Shown here in pieces: positions 1 through 8,265 of a stretch of DNA of 64,000 nucleotides. The notes under the pieces were generated by a model that worked only from the letters and a program-made list of their open reading frames with translations, was not told the origin of the DNA and did not search any database. Numbering within the stretch: position 1 is the stretch's first letter; every line of letters begins with the position of its first letter. The stretch is taken from NCBI GenBank assembly GCA_945878865.1, contig CAMCUD010000017.1, positions 1 through 64,000 on the forward strand, written 5' to 3'. The translations under genes were made by a program, and so were the position numbers. The stretch is from Bifidobacterium breve (GTDB lineage Bacteria > Actinomycetota > Thermoleophilia > Solirubrobacterales > Solirubrobacteraceae).

Positions 1-617
1 TTCGCGGCGGGCGCGACGCCGAGCGTGCCGATGGTGTTGTCGGCGGCGGCGATGATCCCGGCGACGTGGGTGCCGTGCCCGTTGTTGTCGACGGGGGTGC
101 TGTCGTTGTCGTAGTAGTCGTGGCTGCCGGCGGCTTGGTTGGCGGCCAAGTCGGGGTGGTCGCCTTGGATGCCGGTGTCGGTGACCGCGACGGTGACGCC
201 GGCGCCGTCGGTGACCTTCCACGCGTCGGCGGCAGAGATGTCGGGGTTCGGGCTCGCCCCGGTGTTGAGCAGCCCCCACTGCCGGTTGAAGTAGGCGTCG
301 TCGGTGGTGACCGCGGCGGTGAGGACGTGGTCGGGTTCGGCCCAGGTGACGCGCGCGTCGTCGCGCAGGTCGGCGAGCGCGTCGGCACGGTCACCGGGCG
401 TGTCGACAGTCGCGACACGGATCCCGGCGGTGAGCGTGGCGTCCAGCTCGACGTCGGCGTCAGCGCGCAGGTCGGTCGCCTGGCTGGCGGTCAGGCCGGG
501 ACGCTGCTGGTAGATGATCCGCTCGCTGGCGGTGTCCGCGTGCGCTTGGCTGGCCGCGGTCAGGCAGGTGGTCAGTGCGATCGCGACGAGCACACGGCGC
601 GGTGTCCCCTTCCCCAT
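1..617 (-). CDS. Secreted subtilisin-like serine protease (S8), C-terminus cut by window edge
   Basis: The N-terminal 205 residues of a subtilase are visible; the gene runs off the left edge. The ATG at 617 opens a clear signal peptide (basic GKGTPRR, hydrophobic core, cleavage near SQAHA-DT, about residue 27). Residues 30-100 look like an I9-type propeptide. The catalytic domain then begins: Asp about residue 147 in VTDTGIQGDH and His about 181 in NNGHGTHVAG, both classic S8 triad motifs. The Ser is beyond the window. The role is an exported, self-processing peptidase. It precedes a divergent membrane-protein gene at 770. No T4SS-specific feature is visible, so it may be cargo or may lie near the element's far end. 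Confidence 0.93.
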   Translation of the reverse strand, partial: MGKGTPRRVLVAIALTTCLTAASQAHADTASERIIYQQRPGLTASQATDLRADADVELDATLTAGIRVATVDTPGDRADALADLRDDARVTWAEPDHVLTAAVTTDDAYFNRQWGLLNTGASPNPDISAADAWKVTDGAGVTVAVTDTGIQGDHPDLAANQAAGSHDYYDNDSTPVDNNGHGTHVAGIIAAADNTIGTLGVAPAA

Positions 618-769
618 GCGCGTTGCATCGACATGCCTCGACCGGTGCGCGACTTCGTGTCCGTGCCGTGGACAGAAGTCCGGTTTCCCTCCAGGGGGGA
701 GGCGCCTCTGGGCTATCCGCCAGGCGAAAATGCTAGAGCGTGCTGCCTGTCTCGGTGCATTATGGGCGC

Positions 770-1249
770 ATGACGTCTCCTCACACCGTCGCCCTCCTCC
801 TCATCGTGGTCGTGACGCTTTTTTCAGGCTGGGTCCTGGCGTGCGCGGCCCTCGACAAGATCCCCCATTCTGTGACAGGCGCCCTCGTTTCCGCGTCGTT
901 CGGGGGGCTAGCCGGTTTGGCTACGGTGGTCATCACCGAGGGGGCGTTTCGGCTCGTCGAGTTCGCGCTCGCGATCGGCTGGCCGTTCCTTGCGTTCCTC
1001 GTGTTCGGCATTGTCAGTGCCGCGGCATGGAACATTCGGGCGCAGACTCCCCCGAAGCTGTCCGACGTACTGCGGAAACGCGCGACGATGCGCGAGTTCC
1101 TCCGCGCTCACGCCCCCCTATTCATCGTCCAGCACGTCAGCGCGTTCTTGGCGACGTGGCTGACGGCGACCTTGGTGGTTGGCGTGGCGGAGATTCGCGA
1201 CTTTGCCCTCGGCCGTCTGGATCACGCGCTGCGCGTCGTCGGCCTGTAG
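770..1249 (+). CDS. Small polytopic membrane protein, unknown function
   Basis: About 159 residues starting at MTSPHT. Three or four hydrophobic segments are visible (about residues 8-27, 40-62, 65-90 and a weaker one near 120-140), separated by a charged loop with DVLRKRATMREF. An in-frame upstream start at 740 exists but adds non-hydrophobic residues and is less likely. It is divergent from the subtilase gene, so the shared 150-bp gap should hold both promoters. I recognise no family. It is either a small membrane accessory protein or an orphan. Confidence 0.6.
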   Translation: MTSPHTVALLLIVVVTLFSGWVLACAALDKIPHSVTGALVSASFGGLAGLATVVITEGAFRLVEFALAIGWPFLAFLVFGIVSAAAWNIRAQTPPKLSDVLRKRATMREFLRAHAPLFIVQHVSAFLATWLTATLVVGVAEIRDFALGRLDHALRVVGL

Positions 1250-1335
1250 GCCCGGCGTCGCTGTGACGCGACCAACGGTGCAGCGAAGGACCCGGAGTCA
1301 CCAGCCAGCAGATCGAAACTGCCCAAACGGGTCCG

Positions 1336-1854
1336 TCAGGACGTGACGATATCGAGGGTCTCGGCTTGGATGGGCGCGGCGACGATGGCCGCGGGGGTGT
1401 CGCGTGTGGTGATGCGCACGCGGGTGCTGGGCTGACCCAGGCGCTCGGCAAGCCACCTCGGTGCGGTCGCGGGTTCGTGTGTGACGAGGTAGGTGCCGTG
1501 CGGGTCCTCGAGGAGGAACTGGATGCCGGTCGGGGTGAGCTCGACGCCGGCGGGCCCACCGATGATGGTTCCGACGATGACGCGGGGCCGCGCCGACCGC
1601 GTCTCGTCGACGTCCTGTGAGGTGGCGCGGGCCAAGAGGGACGGAACGGCGAGCATCAGGGATGCTGCGACGACGAGTAGCGCCCCGAAGCCTGCTGCCA
1701 CATCTGGGGCGGGGTAGCCGCCGCGGGCCGCGCAGAACACGATGAGCGCCCAGGCGCAGAGCGCGATGAGCATCGTCGCCGCGAGGAAGAGGAGGCGGTC
1801 GGCGATCCTGCCGAGCCGGTGGCGCTTCGACGGTCGAGTGCTCGTGCGGGTCAT
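1336..1854 (-). CDS. Two-TM membrane protein coupled to the diguanylate cyclase
   Basis: 172 residues. A basic N-terminus (TRTSTRPSKRHR) is followed by two transmembrane segments (about residues 22-45 and 50-75) and a soluble C-terminal domain of about 90 residues (IGGPAGVELTPTG..., ending LDIVTS). The start overlaps the cyclase stop in an ATGA, so the two are probably co-translated. A GCGCCCCCCG motif sits 20 nt upstream of this start (1875-1884), inside the end of the cyclase gene. The function is unknown; it could modulate or sense c-di-GMP together with its neighbour. Confidence 0.65.
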   Translation of the reverse strand: MTRTSTRPSKRHRLGRIADRLLFLAATMLIALCAWALIVFCAARGGYPAPDVAAGFGALLVVAASLMLAVPSLLARATSQDVDETRSARPRVIVGTIIGGPAGVELTPTGIQFLLEDPHGTYLVTHEPATAPRWLAERLGQPSTRVRITTRDTPAAIVAAPIQAETLDIVTS

Positions 1855-2915
1855 GCGCGCATGCTCCGGCGGGTCGGGGGGCGCGCGGGTGTCCAGGCGG
1901 CGACGACTTGGTCTCGGCCGCTGTGCTTGGCGCGGTAGAGCGCCTGGTCGGCGAGGTCGTAGAGGTCGGGGAGACTGACGCCGTCGGCGGCCTCGGCGAC
2001 GCCGAAGCTGGCGGTGATCTTCACGCCGTCGATCGTGGTGTTGCGGATCGCCTGGCGGGCGCGTTCGGCGACGTGCAGCGCGTCCTGGCGGCTGGCTGCG
2101 GGGAGCAGGATCGCGAACTCTTCGCCGCCGAGCCGGAAGAGGCTGTCGCCGTCTCGTACGACGCTGGCGGCGATGGTGGCGGCGTGTTGGAGGGCCCGGT
2201 CGCCGAAGGGGTGGCCGCGGAGGTCGTTGACCTGCTTGAAGTGGTCGAGGTCGAAGACGATGAAGCAGGCGTGGTTGCCGTCCTGGGTGGCGGCGGCGTG
2301 GCGGCGCTCGAGCGCGGCGCGGTTCAGCGCGCCGGTGAGCGGGTCGCGCCAGAGCGCTTGGCGTTGGGCGATGTCGAGGTCGATCGCGCGGATGCCGAGG
2401 GGGATGACGACGATGAGCAGGCAGATCGTCACGAGCGCGAGGAGTGGCTCTCCCCCGGTCTCTGCGCCGGCGAGGCATGCGGCGGCCAGGCAGGTCATGG
2501 TCCAGCCGCACACGAGGCCGTAGGCGCGGTGTGACAGGCCGACGGGGGCGGCGACGAGGCCGAAGAGCAGCCAGACGAGGAATGGGCTGGATGCGCCGCC
2601 GTTCAGTGCGCCGGCCGCGGCGAGCCATGTGGCGCCGAGCAGGAACCCGGCGAGGGCGGTGAGCTCAGGCGCGATACCGCGTGTTCCGAGGGTTCGCAGC
2701 ATGGTCTGGGTGGTGCAGACGGCGGCCAGGGCTGGCAGCCACCACCATGCGCCGGTCCCGGCGATCCACGCGACCACGCAGTACAGGGCCAGCAGCGGGA
2801 TGCTGAGCAGGCGGGCGCGGCCGACGGTCTCGTGCATGTCGCGGGCGCGCTCGCGGTCGACGGTGGCCGGGAACAGCCAGCCCGTTGCGCGTCGGGGAAG
2901 CGTGCTCGTTCGCAT
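1851..2915 (-). CDS. Membrane diguanylate cyclase (GGDEF domain)
   Basis: 354 residues. The N-terminal half (about 35-175) is six hydrophobic segments. Residues about 185-345 form a GGDEF domain with DPLTGALNR, the FDLDHFK metal-binding segment (about 221-227) and the active-site variant GGEEF (263-267). RDGD at 254-257 sits exactly five residues before it, matching a product-inhibition I-site (RxxD). It should make cyclic di-GMP from two GTP at the membrane and be feedback inhibited. GGEEF variants are generally active. The ATG at 2915 lies 20 nt after a GCGCCCCCCGG motif and has no Shine-Dalgarno. The stop overlaps the downstream membrane gene. Confidence 0.92.
   Translation of the reverse strand: MRTSTLPRRATGWLFPATVDRERARDMHETVGRARLLSIPLLALYCVVAWIAGTGAWWWLPALAAVCTTQTMLRTLGTRGIAPELTALAGFLLGATWLAAAGALNGGASSPFLVWLLFGLVAAPVGLSHRAYGLVCGWTMTCLAAACLAGAETGGEPLLALVTICLLIVVIPLGIRAIDLDIAQRQALWRDPLTGALNRAALERRHAAATQDGNHACFIVFDLDHFKQVNDLRGHPFGDRALQHAATIAASVVRDGDSLFRLGGEEFAILLPAASRQDALHVAERARQAIRNTTIDGVKITASFGVAEAADGVSLPDLYDLADQALYRAKHSGRDQVVAAWTPARPPTRRSMRA
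1875..1884 (-). promoter_or_regulatory. GCGCCCCCCG element inside the cyclase 3' end
   Basis: The minus-strand motif GCGCCCCCCGA ends 20 nt before the ATG at 1854. It lies within the cyclase reading frame and encodes part of ARPPT, so it could be an internal promoter or control site for the downstream membrane gene. The last base differs from the common form. Confidence 0.45.
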
Positions 2916-2935
2916 CGCGCCAACGATCCGCCCGG

Positions 2936-2946
2936 CCGGGGGGCGC
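2936..2946 (-). promoter_or_regulatory. GCGCCCCCCGG element upstream of the cyclase
   Basis: Read on the minus strand the motif is GCGCCCCCCGG and ends 20 nt before the ATG at 2915. It is one of nine copies with the same 20-24 nt spacing to a same-strand start. The divergent gene at 2959 begins 12 bp on the other side, so one site could affect both genes. Confidence 0.55.
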
Positions 2947-2958
2947 TACGGTCACACC

Positions 2959-3378
2959 GTGTCCTGGGTGAGCATGATGGACGACGCGCTCGACCGCCTG
3001 AACGAGGCGCTCGGCCCTTCGGGCGAGGGGACTCGCGACGAGCGGCAGTACCGCGCGCAGCTCGCCATCGATGACATGCGCCACGCTGCGGTGCTCGCCG
3101 TCGAGAGTGCCCGCAAGACGATGGAGCAGCTCGAGCGTGATCTGGATGAGCGGCGCGCCGAGATCGCAGCTGAGATCGACGCGGAGGTGCAGCGGCGCGT
3201 CGCCGATGGCCTCGACGCGCTGCAGCAGGCTGCGAAGGAGCTCGAGGATGCGCGTTCGCGCGACCTCTGGGTGGTCAAGCGCGGCTACGACACCAACAAG
3301 GTCGACGAGCTGCGAGACCGTCTCTCCCAGGCCTCGCGCGTCGGGCCCAGCGATACCGGCGCCAAGCGCTGGGTGTAG
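2959..3378 (+). CDS. Small coiled-coil protein, paralogue of the gene at 44524
   Basis: 139 residues from GTG (VSWVSMMDDALDRLN). Almost wholly helical and charged, with a heptad-rich segment about residues 45-110 (MEQLERDLDERRAEI, AEIDAEVQRRVADGLDAL). It aligns with the 137-residue product at 44524 over nearly full length: the W-x-S-x-x-DD start, the AEID-EV-R-A-GL-A block, and a C-terminal tail in which VD-(3)-L/W-(2)-L is conserved. The alignment of the two starts supports GTG 2959 over upstream in-frame starts. The function is unknown. Two divergent copies on one element suggest a structural, partitioning or scaffold role. Confidence 0.75.
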   Translation: MSWVSMMDDALDRLNEALGPSGEGTRDERQYRAQLAIDDMRHAAVLAVESARKTMEQLERDLDERRAEIAAEIDAEVQRRVADGLDALQQAAKELEDARSRDLWVVKRGYDTNKVDELRDRLSQASRVGPSDTGAKRWV

Positions 3379-3388
3379 CCGGCCGCGG

Positions 3389-4039
3389 TCAGGCGGCCTG
3401 ACTGCGAACGGCGCGCCGCGCGCGCTGCAGCAGGTTGTCCAGCGACTTGCGGTTGGTGAAGCCCCGAGCGGCGACCACCTCGTCGTAACCCAGGCCGCGC
3501 ACGTCGACGTCGACGAGCGGCCCCTGGTAGTGGTCGGGAATCGCAGCGACCGCGGCCAGCGCGTGTGCGGCCCGTTCGCGCTGGACGACGAGGTCCTCGA
3601 GTGCTCGCGGGGACGCCACCGTGTCGGCGATCGTCATGCCGTCCTCGCCGATCGGGGCGGCCATGGACGTCGCGGTGTTCACGGCCCGGCGCTTCTCGCG
3701 GGTCGCAGCGACCAGGGCGGTGAGGATCTGCCGGCGGATGCACAGCGCGGCGAAGGCGCGGAAGGGCGCGCCGGCGTCGGGCGGGTAGTCGCGGCAGGCT
3801 TTCCACAGCCCGATCCGGCCTTCTCAGAGCAGGTCATCGGTCCCGGTGCCGGGCGGCGGGTAGAAGTCGTAGGCGACCGCTCGCACGAGCCCTTCATGGG
3901 CGCTGATCACCCGGCCGTACTCATCAACGGGGATCGCCAAGCGGCGGCGCGTCGTGGGAGCCGGGCTTGCCGGGTCGGGCCGCATCGCGAGCAGACTCCA
4001 TCCCGGCGGGGGCAGGCAGTCCGACGTACGGTCCTTCAA
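3389..4039 (-). pseudogene. Sigma-70-family factor broken by an in-frame TGA
   Basis: One reading frame encodes a recognisable sigma factor in two pieces. The first, from TTG 4039 or ATG 3985, has a region-2-like stretch (GLVRAVAYDFYPPP, then TDDLL). The frame then meets TGA at 3824-3826 and resumes as EGRIGLWKACRDY, where normal factors read DLLQEGxIGL. The second piece continues through region 2 and a region-4-like C-terminus (AARGFTNRKSLDNLLQRARR) to 3389. The conserved Gln position is the stop, which would split core-polymerase binding. The simplest reading is a pseudogene or a base-calling error. Readthrough is possible but there is no evidence for it. The C-terminal part could restart inside the gene (MNTATSM) but would lack region 2. 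Confidence 0.75.
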
Positions 4040-4105
4040 CCACTACGCGCGTGCGGTGCACATAGCGGCCTCTAGGCTCCGAGGCGTAATGCACGAAGGT
4101 TGGTC

Positions 4106-4148
4106 ACCCAGCGTGCTCGTCGACATGCTTCGCCGTAGCACGCTGGGT
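4106..4148 (-). terminator. Perfect 12-bp inverted repeat after the secreted-protein gene
   Basis: ACCCAGCGTGCT (4106-4117) pairs perfectly with AGCACGCTGGGT (4137-4148) across a 19-nt loop. It lies about 20 bp beyond the stop of the minus-strand gene at 4168 and upstream of the broken sigma gene. There is no T tract, which is usual for high-GC terminators. An operator for the sigma gene is an alternative. Confidence 0.6.
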
Positions 4149-4167
4149 CGGGGGCCTTGGGGCGCCG

Positions 4168-4998
4168 TCAGCCTTGGTTGAGGACGTCGTCGCGGGCCGG
4201 GTTGCGGAGGTACGGAGTCTTCCGCGACCGGGCGGAGACGCGCAGCACCGCCGTGTACCGACTCGGATGCTTCGTGTATCCGCTGCTGATGCCGACCAGC
4301 CATCGCTCCCGTCGGCGGTTCTTGCGCCCGGGGTCGGTGAGCTGAACTGTCCGGCTGACCGGCGTGGCCAGCGCCCCGTAGGCATCGCCGCTCACTGAGA
4401 GCGTCCGGGTCGTTCCACGACCTCGGATTCGCACGACGCGCGATACGCGGCTACCGCGCGGCTTGACGATCTTCCACAGCGACAGACGGACGATGCGCCG
4501 CCCGAACGATCCGCAGTTGAACCGCTGGTTGACAGCGAACATGGTGTTCAGCGCCGGATCAAACCCATCGAGGCCGGTGTCGGCGACCTGTGGCCGAATC
4601 TCGATCTTCACGCTGATCGCACTCCGCCGCTTCAAGAGAGGGCGGAGGTACACCTTGCGGATGCCACCGGTCTCCGTGCGCGGGGAGGCTGAGACGGGGT
4701 CGGTTGGTGAGCGTCCGGCGAAGCCCTCGCAGCCGCCTTCGAGGTTGTTGCGGATCTGCGCCCTGTCCGGGTCGAAGTCTTTGACGCCAGGATGGCGGCT
4801 CAGTAGGTACGAGCGCAGGTTGGCGTAGTACGCGGCGACGCTTCCCGTGAATGGGTTCGGCAGCGTTTCGGCCGGCGCGATGATCGTGTCGGGCGGAGGC
4901 GGGACCTCCTGTTGGGCCACGGCGCCGGCCGGGATGGCCGCGCCAATTGAAAGGACCGCCGCGGCAGCAGGCACGAGACTCCGTAACGGCCCGGACAC
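4168..4998 (-). CDS. Secreted protein of unknown function
   Basis: 276 residues from GTG 4998. Signal peptide with core VPAAAAVLSIGAAIPAGAVA and cleavage near AVA-QQ (about residue 28). A Pro-rich segment (VPPPPDTIIAPAETLPNP) follows. Residues 100-276 are rich in Arg, Ser and Thr with alternating beta-like strands (VRLSLWKIV, TRTLSVSGDAYG). One Cys pair (about 89 and 162) could be a disulfide. I recognise no family. It resembles the secreted proteins at 6169 and 41297 only in size, export and Arg-rich C-terminus. Confidence 0.7.
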   Translation of the reverse strand: MSGPLRSLVPAAAAVLSIGAAIPAGAVAQQEVPPPPDTIIAPAETLPNPFTGSVAAYYANLRSYLLSRHPGVKDFDPDRAQIRNNLEGGCEGFAGRSPTDPVSASPRTETGGIRKVYLRPLLKRRSAISVKIEIRPQVADTGLDGFDPALNTMFAVNQRFNCGSFGRRIVRLSLWKIVKPRGSRVSRVVRIRGRGTTRTLSVSGDAYGALATPVSRTVQLTDPGRKNRRRERWLVGISSGYTKHPSRYTAVLRVSARSRKTPYLRNPARDDVLNQG

Positions 4999-5117
4999 CG
5001 GCGGAATGCTACACGCCGATCGTGCCAGTCAGGGACTCATGGCTGGAAGAGCCGATGCGATCAAAGTGAAACGCCACCGTGCCCCAATTGCGCGACTCCC
5101 AAGCGGTCGCCGGATCA

Positions 5118-5288
5118 CTAGCCGAGGTCGATGACGCCGAGTGCGGCCAGGGTCAGGCCGACCGTGATCAGGGCCATGAACACCGGCGCCTCGAACTCGT
5201 CGTTCTCCCGGGCGATTGTCCATGTGCAGTAGCCGGCGCCGGTAGCGAGCACGGTCAGGATCACGGTTTGAAGGTGCTGAAGGGCCAT
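5118..5288 (-). CDS. 56-residue two-TM protein
   Basis: Starts MALQHLQ at 5288, preceded by GGAGG 10 nt upstream, a good ribosome site that decides the start. Two hydrophobic stretches (about 6-24 and 34-54) flank the short polar ARENDEFEA loop. Size and layout recall small hydrophobic accessory peptides, but no family is recognised. It lies alone between a secreted-protein gene and the nuclease-like gene on the same strand. Confidence 0.55.
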   Translation of the reverse strand: MALQHLQTVILTVLATGAGYCTWTIARENDEFEAPVFMALITVGLTLAALGVIDLG

Positions 5289-5396
5289 CTGTTGGCGGCC
5301 TCCGGACGCACGGAGGCGTGCCGGGGGCACGGTACGGGCGTCGCTTGGCGGCATGTTGAAAGTCTGTGACCGCGACTTCTCGCACGTTGGGTCCGG

Positions 5397-6089
5397 TCAG
5401 CCGGCGTCCAGGAGCAGGTGCCCGACGTGATCGATCCGGGCCGGGAGCCCGAGTTCGGCGGAGGCGTCGGCGATCTCCTTCCCCCAGGTGGCGGCGCTGG
5501 TCGGGCTGCGTGGGTCATCGACAAAGAGCAGGTGCACGAGCCACGCGCGGATGCCCAGGCTGCGCAACCAGGTCAGGTGCGCGAGCCGGTTGGCGGTCTG
5601 GTAGAGCGGCCCGCACCAGTCCGCGGGTGTCCGGTCGGTAACGCCGAGCGTCTGTTGGGTGGTCGCGAACGCGGCTTCGATCCTTGCTCGTGACGTGGGG
5701 CTGGCTTGGCAGCCGCCTGATCGCAGTTCACCGGGGTAGCTCTTGCCCTCGGCGAGGATGACCCCGGGCCGGCTGGGCGTGCCGTCGGTTGTCGGTGTCT
5801 CGACGATCGCCAGCGCGTCCCAGACGGGGCCGCCGCGGGGCCAGAAGCCCGCCAGGGCGCTGGCGAGGTCACCGAGACCGACGGCGTTGAGGAATGCGTT
5901 GTCCTGGTACTCGCGGTAGCCGTCGGCGGCCAGCGGGCTGGTCCATCGCACGGCTCGTCCGGCGAGCTCGGGGAACTCGACGACCAGCTCACTGTTCAGC
6001 TCGTCGGCGCGCTCGTTGACCCACAGCTGGGTCTGGCGTTGGCTGCCGGCGTATGCCGCGCCGGTCTGCGGATCTGTTCTGCTCGACAC
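5397..6089 (-). CDS. PD-(D/E)XK nuclease-like protein
   Basis: 230 residues from GTG 6089 (SSRTDPQTGAAYAG). The centre has a nuclease-like core: Asp and Glu in WDALAIVETP, followed by VILAEGKSYPGE, giving the E-x-K signature on a beta-hairpin. A helix with LYQTANRLAHLTWLRSLG and the strand AWLVHLLFVDDP follow. This is the layout of restriction-endonuclease-fold proteins of unknown target. The upstream in-frame region to 6326 is low-quality shadow sequence. It may act on DNA or RNA in element defence. I infer the fold, not a substrate. Confidence 0.6.
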   Translation of the reverse strand: MSSRTDPQTGAAYAGSQRQTQLWVNERADELNSELVVEFPELAGRAVRWTSPLAADGYREYQDNAFLNAVGLGDLASALAGFWPRGGPVWDALAIVETPTTDGTPSRPGVILAEGKSYPGELRSGGCQASPTSRARIEAAFATTQQTLGVTDRTPADWCGPLYQTANRLAHLTWLRSLGIRAWLVHLLFVDDPRSPTSAATWGKEIADASAELGLPARIDHVGHLLLDAG

Positions 6090-6168
6090 CGTTCCACCGT
6101 ACCCGTCGCGGCCATCGCAGGAGCACCCAGGAGGTGCTGAGGGCACGTCGAGCCGGTCGCGCCGCTCG

Positions 6169-7188
6169 CTACCGGCGCGTGAAGAAGACCGCGTACGAGT
6201 TCGGGGAGTCGCCGGGCTTCGAGCGGTAGGTGCCGCGCACCCGACCGTCTCGGGTTGGGCGGCGAAGGTGCAAGAACCCGTCAGACGATCCGGGGGACTC
6301 CAGGAGCGCGGCGACCTTGACGCCACGCGGGTGGCGCCACGTCACGGTCCAACCACCGCCCGCGACACCCGGGTTCAGGAGCCTGAAGGCCGCCGAGTTC
6401 CGCCCGGACCGCACGCGAGGGTGGTACTGGCTGACCGTGATCGGTGACCCGTAGGCGGCGTACAGGGCTCGCGTAGTCCGCATGAACTCTCGGCTGCCGA
6501 ACGACATCGGTTCGTCGATGTTCGGAATGGCTACGCCCTGCACCTTCTTGTGACGCGGGGCTTGGCGTGGCCCGATTGTCCAGACGCCGAGATCTCGTTG
6601 CCGCGGCACGACGGTGACCGCGGGCTTGCCGAACGGGGCCTGTTCGACGGTCAGGCGGGCTTGCACCCCATACAGGCGCTTCTTGACCGCAGCCCGAGTG
6701 AGGCGCGCTCCCGGAGGCATACGGAGCTTGGTGAGCGCCGCGTTGAACGCCGTGCGTCCGCCAGCGCCGGGTGTGACCCCGGGGATGAACGTCATGAGTG
6801 GTGTGGAGACAGCCTTCACGGATGAGATCCGGGCGGTCGACCCGATCGGGGTCCACGAGTTCCCGGTGCGCTTGACGACTTGGAAGGTGATCTGCCGGTT
6901 CGCGTCAGGGCATTCGATGAGGTCGGCTGTGCCGACGTGGTCGACGTCTCGTGCGGTCGTGGCGAAGTACGTCTCGAGGCGAAGGATGGGCTCGGCGATG
7001 TTGGCGTAGACCGCGGGGCGATAGAGGCGGCCGTCCATCCACGCGTCTTGGCAGTTCTGGGCGTCAACCAGCGTGGGGTCGGCTTCCTGCGAGTGGGCGG
7101 TCGCCGGGGCGACTACTCCAGCCACGCCTATGACGGCGACGAGTCTGAGCACGCTGGTACGGAACCGTTGAGCGTTCGGGTGGGCCAC
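6169..7188 (-). CDS. Secreted protein of unknown function
   Basis: 339 residues from GTG 7188. Signal peptide core VLRLVAVIGVAGVVAPATAHS, cleaved near residue 33. The mature part is mostly beta-type, with NCQ near residue 45, a second Cys in LIECPDANRQ, a basic helix (TRAAVKKRLYGVQ), and a C-terminus rich in Arg/Gly ending NSYAVFFTRR. It shares the general build of the product at 41297 (exported, NCQ near the mature N-terminus, FFTRR/FTTRR near the end), so the two may be distant relatives. No known domain is recognised. Confidence 0.7.
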   Translation of the reverse strand: MAHPNAQRFRTSVLRLVAVIGVAGVVAPATAHSQEADPTLVDAQNCQDAWMDGRLYRPAVYANIAEPILRLETYFATTARDVDHVGTADLIECPDANRQITFQVVKRTGNSWTPIGSTARISSVKAVSTPLMTFIPGVTPGAGGRTAFNAALTKLRMPPGARLTRAAVKKRLYGVQARLTVEQAPFGKPAVTVVPRQRDLGVWTIGPRQAPRHKKVQGVAIPNIDEPMSFGSREFMRTTRALYAAYGSPITVSQYHPRVRSGRNSAAFRLLNPGVAGGGWTVTWRHPRGVKVAALLESPGSSDGFLHLRRPTRDGRVRGTYRSKPGDSPNSYAVFFTRR

Positions 7189-7445
7189 TGGCGGGATCGT
7201 AGTGCACAGCGACGCGTGCGAGATGCCTGTTGGGTGCGGGCGACCAGACAGCCTGCGGAGTGGGCCGCCGGGCGGCCAGAACGACGGACTCTGCGTCGAA
7301 TCTGCCGCGTGCAGCTACAGCACTGCGCAGCGTGTGTGCCGGTTCTGCGCAGAGCTCTTGTTCTGCCCGCGACCGGCGTCTACAAGCCAGAGCGCCGGCG
7401 CGACGCGCCCGGCGTCCTGCTCATCCCCGTCGTGAGGAGTCTGCT

Positions 7446-8240
7446 GTGCCCCACCCCACCGCCGCGGTTCTCGATCCGCTGCTCGACCGTGCCCTGGCGT
7501 GCTGCCACGAGCACGGGGTCGACCTCTCCCCCGCGGGCGCCCAGGCTGCGCACGCTGCTGTGCAGGCTGCTCAGCGGACGGGTGACCGTGTGCGGGTCGC
7601 GGCAGCCGCCGATCACCTCGCCGTCGTGGCGACCGGCCGCGCGGAGTTCGACACCGCGGTGCAGGCCCGTGAGATGGCCGAGTCGAGCTCGACGTCGCGC
7701 AGATGTCGTGATGCGGTGCGTGTCGCGCGTGAGCGGGACCGCCTCGCCGATGAGCACCCGGTCGGCGCGTGGGACACCAGGGACGTGATGCGCGTCGCGA
7801 CCCGCGCTGGCCGGGTTGGGGCCCGCCCGGAACGGGATCTCGTCCTCCTGGTGCGTGAGGCGACCCGCACCTGCTCGACCGAGGTGTTGGCCGCGGCCGC
7901 CGGCACGGCGCGCGGCTGCGCAGAGCCTGCGATCGCGTTCGCGCTGCTTGCCCGTTCGTTGACGCTCAACCCGTCTGTCGCTGAGAACCCCGCGGCCTTC
8001 GTCACCCTGACCTCGCTGCTCGACGACCGTGACGCCCGCGCACTCCGCCCGTTGGCCCGCGACCTCGGAGCCGCACTGGAGTACGAGCACCCCGACGACG
8101 TGGCGGTGCACCGCGTCGCGCTGGTCACGTGGAAGCAGCTGGACAGCCGCGATGAGATCCGCCGGCACGCCCGCGCGATCGAACGCCTGACCGCCGCCGG
8201 GCGCACGACGCACCGGGGAGTCACAGCCGCACGCGGCTAA
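7446..8240 (+). CDS. Alpha-helical protein of unknown function
   Basis: 264 residues from GTG 7446, chosen because GAGGAG lies about 8 nt upstream and the earlier frame is poor. The sequence is Ala/Arg-rich and helical throughout. Repeated helix pairs such as AAVQAAQRTGDRVRVAAAADHLA and ATRTCSTEVLAAAAG suggest a TPR- or ARM-like solenoid. There is no signal peptide or membrane segment. A short hairpin overlaps the stop (8225-8238). The GIY-YIG-like nuclease gene starts 26 bp downstream on the same strand, so the two are probably one transcript and this could be a partner of the nuclease. Confidence 0.65.
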   Translation: MPHPTAAVLDPLLDRALACCHEHGVDLSPAGAQAAHAAVQAAQRTGDRVRVAAAADHLAVVATGRAEFDTAVQAREMAESSSTSRRCRDAVRVARERDRLADEHPVGAWDTRDVMRVATRAGRVGARPERDLVLLVREATRTCSTEVLAAAAGTARGCAEPAIAFALLARSLTLNPSVAENPAAFVTLTSLLDDRDARALRPLARDLGAALEYEHPDDVAVHRVALVTWKQLDSRDEIRRHARAIERLTAAGRTTHRGVTAARG

Positions 8241-8265
8241 ACCCCTTTCGTGCACTGTCTGCCGC

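Noticed and set aside
681-695. CCAGGGGGGAGGCGC, similar to the GCGCCCCCCGG motif upstream of the subtilase
   Set aside because: Extra bases break the core, and the distance to the start (about 63 nt) does not fit the 20-24 nt rule.
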